From: Candidatus Pelagibacter communis
Lineage (GTDB): Bacteria; Pseudomonadota; Alphaproteobacteria; Pelagibacterales; Pelagibacteraceae
Reading direction: 5' to 3'
Length of the DNA: 64,000 nt
Assembly: GCF_012932795.1 (NCBI RefSeq)
Contig: NZ_LANA01000002.1
Span: 62,001-126,000 of the forward strand
Below the pieces are notes generated by a model. The model saw nothing but the letters and a program-made list of their open reading frames with translations. It had not been told where the DNA came from and did not search any database. Of this stretch, positions 1-9,126 are shown piece after piece; position 1 is the stretch's first letter, and each line of letters starts with the position of its first letter. The position numbers and the translations under genes are program-made.

Positions 1-561
1 TCCTAAATTAATATTAATTGATCTTAAAGAACGATCATTCATATCCATAACTCTTTTCCATGTAATTCTTCTAACATCAATATCTAATTTATTTCCCCAA
101 TAGATGTGGTTATCAATTAATGCAGATAATAAATTATGAGCAGAAGTTATTGCATGAAAGTCTCCTGTGAAATGTAAATTAATTTGCTCCATTGGAACTA
201 CTTGAGCATAACCACCACCAGCAGCACCACCCTTCATTCCAAAAGAAGGACCAAGGCTTGGTTCTCTTAAACAAACAATAGATTTTTTTCCTATTTTATT
301 TAAGCCATCATTTAAACCAACTGAAGTTGTGGTTTTACCTTCACCTGCTGGAGTTGGTGTGATTGCAGTTACTAAAATAAGTTTTCCGTCAGGTTTATCT
401 TTTAAAGTATCTAGATACTCTAAGTTAATTTTTGCAATATGTCTGCCCATTGGACTGAACGCAGTACTTTCATCTGGTACATTTATTTTTGCCAAGATAT
501 CATTTATAGGTTGCATTTTAGCTTCTCTAGCTATCTGAATGTCTGATTTAACTTCGCTCAT
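1..561 (-). CDS. fhs: Formate--tetrahydrofolate ligase (N-terminal part, cut by window edge)
   Basis: This gene encodes the cytosolic enzyme that joins formate to tetrahydrofolate using ATP, or runs in reverse to release formate during C1 oxidation. The visible 187 codons begin [20 protein letters not shown] and carry the family P-loop region [16 protein letters not shown] near residues 68-83, followed by the conserved [20 protein letters not shown] segment. The full family protein is about 550 residues, so the C-terminal two thirds lie outside the window. The ATG is preceded by a CAGGAG ribosome binding site. It diverges from the sarcosine oxidase operon with 127 bp between start codons, which fits a role in handling C1 units from sarcosine demethylation (inference). 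Confidence 0.95.
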   Translation of the reverse strand, partial: MSEVKSDIQIAREAKMQPINDILAKINVPDESTAFSPMGRHIAKINLEYLDTLKDKPDGKLILVTAITPTPAGEGKTTTSVGLNDGLNKIGKKSIVCLREPSLGPSFGMKGGAAGGGYAQVVPMEQINLHFTGDFHAITSAHNLLSALIDNHIYWGNKLDIDVRRITWKRVMDMNDRSLRSININLG

Positions 562-688
562 CTAAAACTCCTGTAAATTAATATTTCTTTGAGGAATTAG
601 TATCTTCTTTTATGAATTTTTGAAACTTATAAAAATTATATATAAAAATAATAATAACTATTTATATTCTTTTAGATAAAATTAATTA

Positions 689-1945
689 ATGCAAAAATAT
701 TCAATATTTAACCTAATAAAAAATGCTTTCTCCGGTCATCAAAAGTGGGATTTAGCCTGGAAAGATGCTACTCCAAAAAAGGAATATGATGTTGTTATAA
801 TTGGTGGTGGAGGCCATGGGCTAGCTACCGCATATTACCTTGCAAAAGAACACAATATTACAAATGTAGCTATTATTGAAAAAGGATGGCTTGGTGGTGG
901 AAATATGGGGAGAAATACCACGATTATTAGATCAAATTATATGCATGACGACAATGCTTTGTTCAGTGAGTTTGGAATGGATCTATGGAGAAAGATGAGC
1001 CAGGATTTAAATTATAATGTAATGTTTTCTCCAAGAGGAATAATTAATCTTGCACACTCAGATGCCCAAATGAACGTTTTCGCAAGAAGAGGAAACTCAA
1101 TGCGTTTAAATGGTATTGATGCAGTTCTTTTAAATAGAGAAGAAGTAAAAGAAATTATTCCAATGGCAGATTTTTCAGACAATGTAAGGTTTCCTATATT
1201 TGGTGGATTAATGCAACCAAGTGCTGGAACAGCAAGACATGATGCTGTTGCATGGGGTTATGCTCGTCAAGCAGATTCAATGGGGGTAGATATAATTCAA
1301 AATTGTGAGGTAACAGGTTTTGATGTTGTGGGTGGAAAAATTCAAGGAGTGAGAACTTCACGAGGAGATATTAAAGTTAAGAAAATTGGTTTGTGTGTTG
1401 CGGGAAGTACAAATATTTTAGCTGAAAAACTAAATATGACTATACCAGTAGAAACTCATCTTCTTCAAGCATGTGTTACGGAACCTGTTAAACCTGTATT
1501 AGATAGTGTGGTTACTTTTGGAGCAGGACATTTTTATATTAGTCAATCTGATAAAGGTGAAATGGTAATGGGGGGAGATTTGGATGGATATAATAGTTAT
1601 GCCCAAAGAGGAAATTTACCAACACTACAGCATGTACTAACAGAAGGAATTGCAATGATGCCTTTTTTAAGTAAATTAAAAATGCTTAGAACTTGGGGAG
1701 GGATTATGGATATGTCAATGGATGGTTCACCCATAATAGATAAAACTCATATTGAAGGATTATATTTAAATTGTGGTTGGTGTTATGGTGGGTTTAAAGC
1801 CACACCAGCATCAGGATGGACATTTGCTCATACAATTGCACAAGATAGAGTTCACAAATTAAATGAAGGTTATAGCTTAAGTAGATTTAATACAGGTCAC
1901 TTACTAGATGAAAAAGGACTTGGAACAAAGACTTGGATTTCATAA
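689..1945 (+). CDS. soxB: Sarcosine oxidase, beta subunit
   Basis: This is the beta subunit of heterotetrameric sarcosine oxidase, which oxidatively demethylates sarcosine to glycine, giving 5,10-methylene-THF and H2O2. The 418-residue protein has an N-terminal FAD-binding Rossmann motif VVIIGGGGHG at about residues 35-44. A TARHDAVAW segment contains His184, the likely covalent FMN attachment site by family analogy. A C-terminal LNCGWCYGGFKATPASG segment is typical of DadA/SoxB oxidoreductases. It is the first gene of a tight four-gene operon whose order, B-D-A-G, is the family standard; the next start codon directly follows its stop. Confidence 0.96.
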   Translation: MQKYSIFNLIKNAFSGHQKWDLAWKDATPKKEYDVVIIGGGGHGLATAYYLAKEHNITNVAIIEKGWLGGGNMGRNTTIIRSNYMHDDNALFSEFGMDLWRKMSQDLNYNVMFSPRGIINLAHSDAQMNVFARRGNSMRLNGIDAVLLNREEVKEIIPMADFSDNVRFPIFGGLMQPSAGTARHDAVAWGYARQADSMGVDIIQNCEVTGFDVVGGKIQGVRTSRGDIKVKKIGLCVAGSTNILAEKLNMTIPVETHLLQACVTEPVKPVLDSVVTFGAGHFYISQSDKGEMVMGGDLDGYNSYAQRGNLPTLQHVLTEGIAMMPFLSKLKMLRTWGGIMDMSMDGSPIIDKTHIEGLYLNCGWCYGGFKATPASGWTFAHTIAQDRVHKLNEGYSLSRFNTGHLLDEKGLGTKTWIS

Positions 1946-2212
1946 ATGCTTCACATTAAATGCCCTCACTGTGGGATGAGATCTCAAAATGAATTTTCAT
2001 ATGGTGGTGATGCAACTGTTAAAAGGCCAGAGCTTAATAAAGAAGTTTCAGATAAAGATTGGGATAATTTTGTCTACAACAGAAAAAGCTTAAGAGGAAA
2101 ACATAAAGAGTTATGGCAACATATATCAGGATGTAGACAGTGGATTAAAGTAGAAAGAGACACAGCCACTCACGAAATATTTAAAACAGTTAAAGCTCAC
2201 GAAGATATTTAA
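1946..2212 (+). CDS. soxD: Sarcosine oxidase, delta subunit
   Basis: This is the small zinc-binding subunit of heterotetrameric sarcosine oxidase. The 88-residue protein has CPHCGMR near the N-terminus (Cys6, Cys9) and HISGCRQW near the C-terminus (His59, Cys63). These match the positions of the zinc ligands known in this family. The ATG abuts the soxB stop with no gap, so translational coupling is likely. It has a normal length and no anomalies. Confidence 0.95.
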   Translation: MLHIKCPHCGMRSQNEFSYGGDATVKRPELNKEVSDKDWDNFVYNRKSLRGKHKELWQHISGCRQWIKVERDTATHEIFKTVKAHEDI

Positions 2213-2213
2213 A

Positions 2214-5210
2214 ATGACTCAAAATTATAGACTAGATAATATTGGACTTATAAATAGAGATAAAAAAATCTCATTTAAATTTAATGGAGTAACTTATTTT
2301 GGTTATGAGGGGGACACATTAGCATCTGCACTGATTGCTAATGGAATTCATTTAATAGGAAGAAGCTTTAAATATCATAGACCTAGAGGCTTTTTTGGTG
2401 CAGGGGTTGATGAACCATACGCAATTGTTCAATTATACAGAAATAATGAAACTGAGCCGAATATAAAAACTACAGAACAAGAGCTCTTTGAAGGTTTGGA
2501 AGCAACAAGTGTTAATTGTTGGCCTAGTGTAAATTTTGATATTGGAGCAATTAATAATTTTTTAAAGATATTTCTTCCAGCAGGATTTTATTATAAAACT
2601 TTCATGTGGCCAAAAAGTTTTTGGTATAAAATTTATGAACCATTTATAAGAAAAGCTGCTGGACTTGGGGTTGCATCAATAGAACATGATAAAGAAAGGT
2701 ATGAACACAAATATGAGTATTGTGATTTACTAATTGCAGGTTCAGGACCTTCTGGTTTAGCAAGTGCATACGCTGCGGCCAAAAATGGAGCAAGAGTAAT
2801 TTTAGCAGAAGACAAACCTAGATTTGGTGGAACTTTATTAACGAGTGAAGTTAATATTGGAAATCAAACAGGAAAAGAATGGGCAGAAAATATTATTTCT
2901 GAACTTAAAGAAATGCCTAATGTTATTGTTAAAAATAGATCTCAAGTATTTGGTTACTACGATCATAATATGTTAGTGATGTCAGAAAAATTAAGTGATC
3001 ACCTACCTAAAACTAAAAAATATAATCCAAAACAAAGACTTTGGTATATTAGAGCTAAAGAAGTTTTAATCTCTTCTGGTTCTATTGAGAGACCTTTAGT
3101 ATTTGGAAATAATGATACACCAGGTGTGATGCTGTCTTCTGCAGCAAAAGAATATTTAAAAGTCTATGGAGTTTTAGTTGGTAAAAAACCTTTAATATTT
3201 ACAAATAATGATAGTGGATATGAAACGGCTATAGAATTTAAAAAAAATGGTGTTGATCCGATTATTTTAGATACAAGAAAAGAACCTAAGTCAGAAATTA
3301 TAGATGAAGCAAAAAAATTAGATATTCAAATTAAATTTTCTCATGTAGTTGTTGCAGCCAAAGGATATAAAAAAGTTAAATCTGCAGAAGTTGCAAAAAT
3401 TTCAGATGACAAAAATGAATTAGGAACTTTAGAAAATATAAATTGTGATTGTATTTGTGTTTCAGGTTTTTGGACTCCAACAATTCACTTAGCCTCTCAA
3501 TCTGGAAATAAAACTATTTTTAATAAAGACATAGACGCATTTGTACCCGGGCTATCTAAACAAAATGAAACAACTTTAGGTGCTGCAAATGGAACTTTTA
3601 CGTTAGAAGAAACATTAAAAAATTCATTTGATAGTGGATATGAATTGTCAAAAAAAATAACTAATAATGACAATAAAACATCATCACCAATAGTTATGGA
3701 AAAAAAATCAACCACACACGATAAATTTTGGTGTGTACCTTTGCCTAAGGGAAAAACATATAAAAGGTTTTTAGATTTTCAAAATGATGTAGCAGTTTCT
3801 GATATAGAAATTGCACTAAAGGAAGGTTATCGATCTATTGAACATGTAAAAAGATATACGACACTAGGAATGGCCACAGACCAAGGAAAAACAAGCAATC
3901 TCAACGGTTTGCAACTAGTTTCAAACATAGAAAATAAGATAGTACCAGAAGTAGGTCATACAACTTTTAGGCCACCATACACACCAGTTACTATTGGTAC
4001 GATTGTTGGAAGAGAAATTGGCAAACATTCTAAACCAACAAGAAAATCACCGATGCACTCTTGGCATGAAAAAAATAACGCAGTGTTTGTAGATGCAGGT
4101 GTTTGGTTGAGACCCAGATATTACAAAATTGGAGAAGAAACATTATTTGAAGGTTCTAAAAGAGAAGCTAAAAATGTTAGAGCAAATGTAGGTGTATGTG
4201 ATGTAACTACTTTAGGTAAAATTGATATTAAAGGACCTGATGCTGCAGAACTACTAAATCGAGTTTATACTAATGCTTGGTTAAAGTTGCCTGTTGGTAA
4301 AGCAAGGTACGGTGTAATGTTAAGAGAAGACGGAATTGTTATGGACGATGGTACAACAACTAGAATCTCTGAAAACCATTACCATATGACGACAACAACA
4401 GCACAAGCTGCAAATGTTTTATCACATCTTGAGTATTACTTACAAGTAGTATGGCCTGAACTAAATGTAAATGTAGTGTCAACCACTGAACAATGGGCAG
4501 GAGCTGCAATAGCTGGACCAAAATCAAGAGATTTATTACAAAAACTATTTCCAAATATTGATACTTCAAACGATGGGTTACCTTTTATGGGATACTTAGA
4601 AGCTGAATTATTTGGAGTACATGCAAGAATTTTTAGAATTTCATTCTCAGGTGAACTTGCTTATGAGGTTAATGTTGAGTCAGATAATGGAAACTTTATG
4701 TGGGAAAAAATAATGGAAATAGGTAAAGAATTTGAAATTCAACCCTATGGAACTGAGGCATTATCTACATTAAGAATTGAAATGGGCCACATTGCAGGAT
4801 CAGAGTTGGATGGCAGGACCATTCCTTATGATAATTCTTTAGAAGGATTAGTTAGTAAAAAGAAAGATTTTATAGGCAAACGCTCTTTAGGTAGAAAAGC
4901 TTTTGTAGCTGAAGATAGACAAAAAGTAGTAGGCGTCGTGCCCATTGATAAAAAAACAAGCATACCTGAAGGATCTCATTTAGTTAAAGATGCAAAAGCA
5001 CAAATACCAAATCCTAAATTAGGTTATATTTCTGCATCATGTTGGAGTGTTGAGTATGACAATCCATTCTCTCTAGCAATTATTAAAGATGGAAAAAATA
5101 TGATTGGGCAAAAGTTATTTGCAATGTCACCATTAAAAAATAAAACGATACCTGTTGAAATAGTTTCTTCACATTACGTAGATCCAAAAGGTGAAAGGGT
5201 TAGATCATGA
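2214..5210 (+). CDS. soxA: Sarcosine oxidase, alpha subunit
   Basis: This is the large subunit of heterotetrameric sarcosine oxidase (998 residues, normal length). The N-terminal about 100 residues have the ferredoxin-like fold segment found in the family (GDTLASALIANG, then SFKYHRPRG). An NAD-binding domain follows with LLIAGSGPSGLASAYAAA near residue 172. The last about 380 residues form a GcvT-like folate-binding domain (NVGVCDVTTLGKIDIKGPDA; RIEMGHIAGSELDGRTIPYD), where the methylene group is transferred to THF. It starts 1 bp after soxD ends and overlaps soxG by 4 bp (ATGA). Confidence 0.96.
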   Translation: MTQNYRLDNIGLINRDKKISFKFNGVTYFGYEGDTLASALIANGIHLIGRSFKYHRPRGFFGAGVDEPYAIVQLYRNNETEPNIKTTEQELFEGLEATSVNCWPSVNFDIGAINNFLKIFLPAGFYYKTFMWPKSFWYKIYEPFIRKAAGLGVASIEHDKERYEHKYEYCDLLIAGSGPSGLASAYAAAKNGARVILAEDKPRFGGTLLTSEVNIGNQTGKEWAENIISELKEMPNVIVKNRSQVFGYYDHNMLVMSEKLSDHLPKTKKYNPKQRLWYIRAKEVLISSGSIERPLVFGNNDTPGVMLSSAAKEYLKVYGVLVGKKPLIFTNNDSGYETAIEFKKNGVDPIILDTRKEPKSEIIDEAKKLDIQIKFSHVVVAAKGYKKVKSAEVAKISDDKNELGTLENINCDCICVSGFWTPTIHLASQSGNKTIFNKDIDAFVPGLSKQNETTLGAANGTFTLEETLKNSFDSGYELSKKITNNDNKTSSPIVMEKKSTTHDKFWCVPLPKGKTYKRFLDFQNDVAVSDIEIALKEGYRSIEHVKRYTTLGMATDQGKTSNLNGLQLVSNIENKIVPEVGHTTFRPPYTPVTIGTIVGREIGKHSKPTRKSPMHSWHEKNNAVFVDAGVWLRPRYYKIGEETLFEGSKREAKNVRANVGVCDVTTLGKIDIKGPDAAELLNRVYTNAWLKLPVGKARYGVMLREDGIVMDDGTTTRISENHYHMTTTTAQAANVLSHLEYYLQVVWPELNVNVVSTTEQWAGAAIAGPKSRDLLQKLFPNIDTSNDGLPFMGYLEAELFGVHARIFRISFSGELAYEVNVESDNGNFMWEKIMEIGKEFEIQPYGTEALSTLRIEMGHIAGSELDGRTIPYDNSLEGLVSKKKDFIGKRSLGRKAFVAEDRQKVVGVVPIDKKTSIPEGSHLVKDAKAQIPNPKLGYISASCWSVEYDNPFSLAIIKDGKNMIGQKLFAMSPLKNKTIPVEIVSSHYVDPKGERVRS

Positions 5211-5794
5211 GTTCTATTTCAGCTTTAAGAGATGCACACATAAAGGGTTTATTTGGCGACCATGAAGGAAAAAATGAAAGTGAGCTGTTAAGAATAAGTG
5301 AATTAAAAGATTTTTTAATTGTTCAAATAGTTAAATATAAAAAATCATCAATCACAAACAAAGATATAAAAATTGACAACCTCAACTTAAATGATGAGAC
5401 GTTGACTGTACACTGCAACAGCAAAACAAGAATTTTATGGAATGGCCCAAATAACTGGCTTTTAATTTCAATCAATAAAGAAGTTTTAAAAGAAATAAAT
5501 GAAAAATTAAAAGAAACAGATTTTGCTATAACTAATTTATCTCATAGCAGAACAATAATTCAGATAGAAGGAAAAAATACAAAAGAAATATTAAAAAAAG
5601 GATGTCCATATAACTTTAATGAATTAAAAAATAATAACTGTTTAAATTCAGTTTATAATGGAATGTCAGTGACTATAGATATGTTAGAGGATAAACCTGA
5701 TAAAATTAGAATATTTACTCTTAGAAGTTTTGGTGAGTCATTATATCACTCTATTACAGACGCTTGCTTGGAATATGGTTATAAGAACGTTTAG
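5207..5794 (+). CDS. soxG: Sarcosine oxidase, gamma subunit
   Basis: This is the gamma subunit of heterotetrameric sarcosine oxidase (195 residues). It is GcvT-like and poorly conserved in sequence, so identification rests on the start pattern (SALRDAHIKGLFG), the C-terminal FTLRSFGESLYHSITDACLE segment and its position after soxA. It overlaps soxA by 4 bp and is the last gene of the operon. It ends 6 bp before the stop codon of a convergent DMT permease, with no hairpin terminator in between. Confidence 0.9.
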   Translation: MSSISALRDAHIKGLFGDHEGKNESELLRISELKDFLIVQIVKYKKSSITNKDIKIDNLNLNDETLTVHCNSKTRILWNGPNNWLLISINKEVLKEINEKLKETDFAITNLSHSRTIIQIEGKNTKEILKKGCPYNFNELKNNNCLNSVYNGMSVTIDMLEDKPDKIRIFTLRSFGESLYHSITDACLEYGYKNV

Positions 5795-5800
5795 ATACTA

Positions 5801-6649
5801 TTATTTTCTTGTTGCAATATAGACACCAAGTGTTGCTATTCCGAATCCAATTAAATCTATATTATTTAAAGTTTCATTTAAAAATAACCAAGCCATTACT
5901 GCGGTAGTGGGTGGAATTAAGAAAAATATAGAAACAGTTTTACTTGCTGAATTATTTTTAATTAAAAACATTAAAATTGTGAATGCTCCAAATGAAACAA
6001 GAAATATTTGATGACTCATAGCAATTAAGAAAGTCGAGTTAAAATCTATATAAGTTTTAGTAAAAAAGATGATAATCAAAACATGAAATAGGCATCCACC
6101 TATTGCTTGATACATATTGCTTACAGATAAAGATAAATTATTTCCAATTCTTTTTTGCCAAATAGTGGAAGTTGTTATTGCAAGCAGGGCAATAAAAGAT
6201 GCGATTACTCCCATTAAAGGAAGACTTGACCCAATATCAAAACCTAATACTACGGAAGCACCAATAAATCCAAGTAAAATTCCAATCCATTGTTTGAATG
6301 AAACTTTTTCCTTTAAAAATTTTTCAGCTAAAACATTTGTGAGAACTGGTTGCAGAGTTACAATTAGAGCTGTTATTCCAGTAGGCATTCCAATTGAAAC
6401 TGAATAAAAAACACCTCCTAAATAAACACCATGGAATAGAACTCCACTAAAAAGAGACTGAAGTAAATTTTTGATGTTAGTAAAAATTATTTTCTTCTTA
6501 TAAATTGCGTATATAAGAAAACCTAATGCAACAAAAAAAAATCTAAATGCTAAAGCAGCAAAAGGATCGCTATTATCAATTATTGGCTTTGTTGTAACAA
6601 AAGCAGATGACCAAAGTACGATAAACAAGTAGGGAAAAATTGTGTTCAT
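5801..6649 (-). CDS. EamA/DMT-family permease
   Basis: This is an inner-membrane transporter of the drug/metabolite superfamily (282 residues, about ten hydrophobic segments). It has two EamA repeats: the N-terminal half contains YLFIVLWSSAFVTTKPII and GVFYSVSIGMPTGITALIV, and the C-terminal half ends FLNETLNNIDLIGFGIATLG. These are typical EamA signatures. The substrate cannot be read from sequence; amino acids, other metabolites or compatible solutes are all possible. It is a single-gene unit convergent with soxG. A second EamA gene lies at 36779-37669. Confidence 0.88.
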   Translation of the reverse strand: MNTIFPYLFIVLWSSAFVTTKPIIDNSDPFAALAFRFFFVALGFLIYAIYKKKIIFTNIKNLLQSLFSGVLFHGVYLGGVFYSVSIGMPTGITALIVTLQPVLTNVLAEKFLKEKVSFKQWIGILLGFIGASVVLGFDIGSSLPLMGVIASFIALLAITTSTIWQKRIGNNLSLSVSNMYQAIGGCLFHVLIIIFFTKTYIDFNSTFLIAMSHQIFLVSFGAFTILMFLIKNNSASKTVSIFFLIPPTTAVMAWLFLNETLNNIDLIGFGIATLGVYIATRK

Positions 6650-6735
6650 TTCAGGCTTTATAGAACATTAACTCTTTCATATTCTTACTTAATTTAGTTA
6701 AATAAAGCATGAAAACAAAGAGTTTTAATTCTATC

Positions 6736-6763
6736 TTGAGTTGTAAATTTAAATGTATAAGAT
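6736..6763 (+). promoter_or_regulatory. Candidate promoter of lipoprotein gene 1
   Basis: A CTTGAGTTG element (TTGAGT at 6736-6741) is followed by TATAAGAT (6756-6763). The same CTTGAGTTG lies at almost the same distance before the next, paralogous gene (38 versus 36 nt before the ATG). The spacing to TATAAG is short for a housekeeping promoter, so an alternative sigma factor or a different -10 choice is possible. This is inferred from sequence only. Confidence 0.35.
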
Positions 6764-6772
6764 TCTTAATTA

Positions 6773-7054
6773 ATGATTAATAAAAATCTTTTTTTTTCAT
6801 TTTTTTTAATATTATTTCTGAATAATTGCGCCCAAAATCCAGTTTCTTTACTTGGACCGGCTTACACTTTGGGAACAACTGGAAATGCATACCAGGCAGG
6901 GCTTTCTTATACCACTAATAAAGCCATAAATGAAATTACTGGTAAAACTACACAGAAAAATATCAGAGAAATTTTAGAACCAAATATAAATGACGATGAA
7001 TTGCAAAAATTCTTAAAAGCGAGAATCATAAAAACCAGAAAATTATTAGATTAA
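6773..7054 (+). CDS. Small lipoprotein, paralogue 1
   Basis: This is a 93-residue protein of unknown function. It has a lipoprotein signal: a hydrophobic FFSFFLILF stretch, then LNNC with the presumed lipidated Cys near residue 19. The mature part begins AQNPVSLLGPAYTLGTTGNA and contains QAGLSYTTNKAINEITGKT. The following gene (7176-7541) has the same layout and matching segments, so the two are tandem paralogues. The mature N-terminal part is Gly/Ala/Ser-rich, and the tail is charged and probably helical. No known domain is recognised. Confidence 0.75.
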   Translation: MINKNLFFSFFLILFLNNCAQNPVSLLGPAYTLGTTGNAYQAGLSYTTNKAINEITGKTTQKNIREILEPNINDDELQKFLKARIIKTRKLLD

Positions 7055-7140
7055 ACAAAATAAAATTTTTAATTTAAAATAAATAACAATATTTTCTCAA
7101 TTATAAGTTGAATGTAAATCTAATAAATTCAAATTCCAAC

Positions 7141-7168
7141 TTGAGTTGCAATAAATATTAAATAAAAG
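7141..7168 (+). promoter_or_regulatory. Candidate promoter element of lipoprotein gene 2
   Basis: CTTGAGTTG (TTGAGT at 7141-7146) repeats the element seen 38 nt before the preceding paralogue. AT-rich sequence containing TAAATA/TAAAAG follows. The duplicated upstream element suggests that the promoter was duplicated together with the gene. Confidence 0.3.
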
Positions 7169-7175
7169 AAAGTGT

Positions 7176-7541
7176 ATGAAAGAATCGCTTTTTATAAAAA
7201 GTTTTTTAATTGGTGTACTAGCTTTGTTTACACTTAGTGGATGTGTTCAAAGTTCTGCATTTTTAGGACCAGCTGCAGTAACTGGTGCAAGCACTGGAAG
7301 TGCTTTACAAGCAGGAATATCTTACAGCACTAATTACACAGTAACAAAAATTACAGGCAAAACACCAATTGAAAATTTTCAAAAACTATTAATTCAAAAA
7401 GTAGATGATAATAAGATTATAGATTCAATAAATAAATCTATAACTAAAAAAACTATAGATAAAAAAACTATAGCTAAAAAATCTTCAGAATTTTATAGAG
7501 TTGTTGCTAATTTGTATTCAAAAGAAAACTCTAATCCATAA
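7176..7541 (+). CDS. Small lipoprotein, paralogue 2
   Basis: This is a 121-residue lipoprotein of unknown function. Its lipobox FTLSGC puts the presumed lipidated Cys near residue 23. The mature protein runs VQSSAFLGPAAVTGASTGSA and then QAGISYSTNYTVTKITGKT, clearly parallel to the preceding gene. The C-terminal region is lysine-rich with a short repeat (KKTIDKKTIAKKS), which the paralogue lacks. Its 3' end overlaps the 3' end of convergent purN by 11 bp. Confidence 0.78.
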   Translation: MKESLFIKSFLIGVLALFTLSGCVQSSAFLGPAAVTGASTGSALQAGISYSTNYTVTKITGKTPIENFQKLLIQKVDDNKIIDSINKSITKKTIDKKTIAKKSSEFYRVVANLYSKENSNP

Positions 7542-8109
7542 TTTTTGATATAGAAGCAGGATATAGCTTATGTTCTTTTTTGAGAATTTTTTTAGCTAAA
7601 GATGTGGCATTATCTTTTGATGATATTCTAACTTTGCTTTGTAATATTATTTTCCCAGAGTCTAATTTTTTAGAAACATAATGAACCGTGCATCCTGAAA
7701 ATTTATCTTCATTTTTAATAGCTCTTTCATGGGTATTTAGTCCTTTGTACTTAGGTAATAAAGATGGATGAATATTAATAATTGTGCCTTTAAATTTTTT
7801 AATAAAATCACTTGGTAAAATTTCCATAAAACCTGCTAGGCAAATAAGTTTAATTTTTTTTTTTTGTAAATAAGAAAATATTTTTTTATTATTTAGATTT
7901 TTTTTTTTAAAACTAAATATTTTTTTTTCTATATTAAATTTTACTGAATATTTTAAGCCTTTAGCTTTAACATAGTTTGAAATAATTAAATCTATTGAAA
8001 TTGGACATCTTTTTTTTTTTGAGAATTTTATCAAACTGAGCAGATTACTTCCTGTTCCAGAAATAAAAACTGCAGTTTTAGTTTTTTTAGGACCAGTCAA
8101 TTTTACCAT
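7531..8109 (-). CDS. purN: Phosphoribosylglycinamide formyltransferase
   Basis: This enzyme transfers formyl from 10-formyl-THF to GAR in purine synthesis. From ATG 8109 it is 192 residues, close to the family length. It shows FISGTGSNLLSL near the N-terminus, AGFMEILPSDF, and the catalytic-region motif INIHPSLLPKYKG. A longer in-frame start at 8154 exists but would add a non-homologous leader lying inside purM. With the 8109 start the gene overlaps the end of purM by 23 bp. The coding region holds many A/T homopolymers, giving a very Lys/Phe/Ile-rich protein. Confidence 0.93.
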   Translation of the reverse strand: MVKLTGPKKTKTAVFISGTGSNLLSLIKFSKKKRCPISIDLIISNYVKAKGLKYSVKFNIEKKIFSFKKKNLNNKKIFSYLQKKKIKLICLAGFMEILPSDFIKKFKGTIINIHPSLLPKYKGLNTHERAIKNEDKFSGCTVHYVSKKLDSGKIILQSKVRISSKDNATSLAKKILKKEHKLYPASISKIMD

Positions 8110-9115
8110 TAAGTTTAACTTTGTTATTTCCAGAAGTAATTTTACCAATAACATATGGTTTAAATTCTTTCGTAAAATATCTTGTAATTTTTTTTAGATT
8201 ATTTTCTTTCACTATTAGACAAAAACCCACACCACAATTAAAAGTTTTAAGCATTTCAGCATCATTAATGTTATTTTGTTTAAGCCACTTAAAAATTTTT
8301 TTTGTTTTAATCTTATCTAAATTAATATTTGCAACTAATTTGTCTGGGATTATTCTTTTAATATTATCAGCTATTCCACCACCTGTTATATTTGCACATC
8401 CCTTTATGAGATTGTTATTAATTAGATTCAAAACTTCTTTAACATAAATTTTTGTAGGTTTAATTAATTCTTTTTTTAAAAATAAATTTTTTTCTAATTT
8501 GATTTTTTTTTTTTTTAAAACATATCTAACTAGGGAATACCCATTAGAATGAAGTCCACTGGATGGTATAGCTAGTATTAAATCATTTTTTTTTATATCT
8601 TTTTTTTTAAAAATTTTTTTTTCTTCTACCAAACCTACAGCAAAACCAGCAATATCAAATTTACCTTTTTCATACGTACCTGGCATTTCAGCAGTTTCAC
8701 CACCAACAAGTTCACAATTGGAAATTTTACAACCTTTTATTATTCCCCTAAGAATAGATTTTAATTTATTTAAATTAATTTTATTAATTGAAATATAATC
8801 GAGAAATAGCAAAGGCTTTGCTCCTTGAACAATTAAATCGTTAACACTCATTGCAACTAAATCGATACCAATTGTGTCGTATTTATTAAGTATATTTGCT
8901 ATTTCAACTTTTGTTCCAACCCCATCGGTACAAGCTACAATTTTGGGTTTTTTTAAATTTTTTGGTATATTGGAAATTGACCCAAAACTGCCAATATTAT
9001 TAAACTTTTTTTTGCCTTTATTATTTGATGAGGTAGAAGAAATGAATTTAATAAAATTATCAGCAGTATCTATGTTTACACCGCTTTTTTCATAGGTAAA
9101 ATTTTTTTTTTTCAT
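8087..9115 (-). CDS. purM: Phosphoribosylformylglycinamidine cyclo-ligase
   Basis: This enzyme closes FGAM to AIR in purine synthesis (342 residues, normal length). It shows YEKSGVNIDTADNFI at the N-terminus, then ACTDGVGTKVEIA, ELVGGETAEMPGTY and GGGIADNIKRI, all conserved in the AIR synthase family. It forms an operon with purN. Its start codon is only 11 bp from the start of the divergent DUF2066 gene, so any upstream promoter must lie inside that neighbour. Confidence 0.95.
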   Translation of the reverse strand: MKKKNFTYEKSGVNIDTADNFIKFISSTSSNNKGKKKFNNIGSFGSISNIPKNLKKPKIVACTDGVGTKVEIANILNKYDTIGIDLVAMSVNDLIVQGAKPLLFLDYISINKINLNKLKSILRGIIKGCKISNCELVGGETAEMPGTYEKGKFDIAGFAVGLVEEKKIFKKKDIKKNDLILAIPSSGLHSNGYSLVRYVLKKKKIKLEKNLFLKKELIKPTKIYVKEVLNLINNNLIKGCANITGGGIADNIKRIIPDKLVANINLDKIKTKKIFKWLKQNNINDAEMLKTFNCGVGFCLIVKENNLKKITRYFTKEFKPYVIGKITSGNNKVKLNGKIDWS

Positions 9116-9126
9116 TATTATTAAAT

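Noticed and set aside
329-538. Plus-strand ORF opposite fhs
   Set aside because: It lies wholly antisense to the formate-THF ligase start, whose minus-strand translation matches the family without gaps. The same reasoning removes other antisense frames inside soxA, purM, accC, rne, asmA, sufB/C, aldB, moaA and the aldehyde dehydrogenases.
562-688. Possible glycine or other riboswitch before soxB
   Set aside because: The 127-bp spacer is nearly pure A/T with no stable stems or conserved motifs, so a structured aptamer is not supported.
8110-8154. Longer purN start giving 15 extra residues
   Set aside because: The extension is translated from inside purM in another frame and has no counterpart in purN proteins; ATG 8109 gives the normal length.
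8461-8620. Long A/T homopolymers in purM/purN as possible phase-variation tracts
   Set aside because: Runs of 8-10 T on the plus strand occur widely across this AT-rich genome in Lys and Phe codons, and purine genes are not plausible phase-variable loci.
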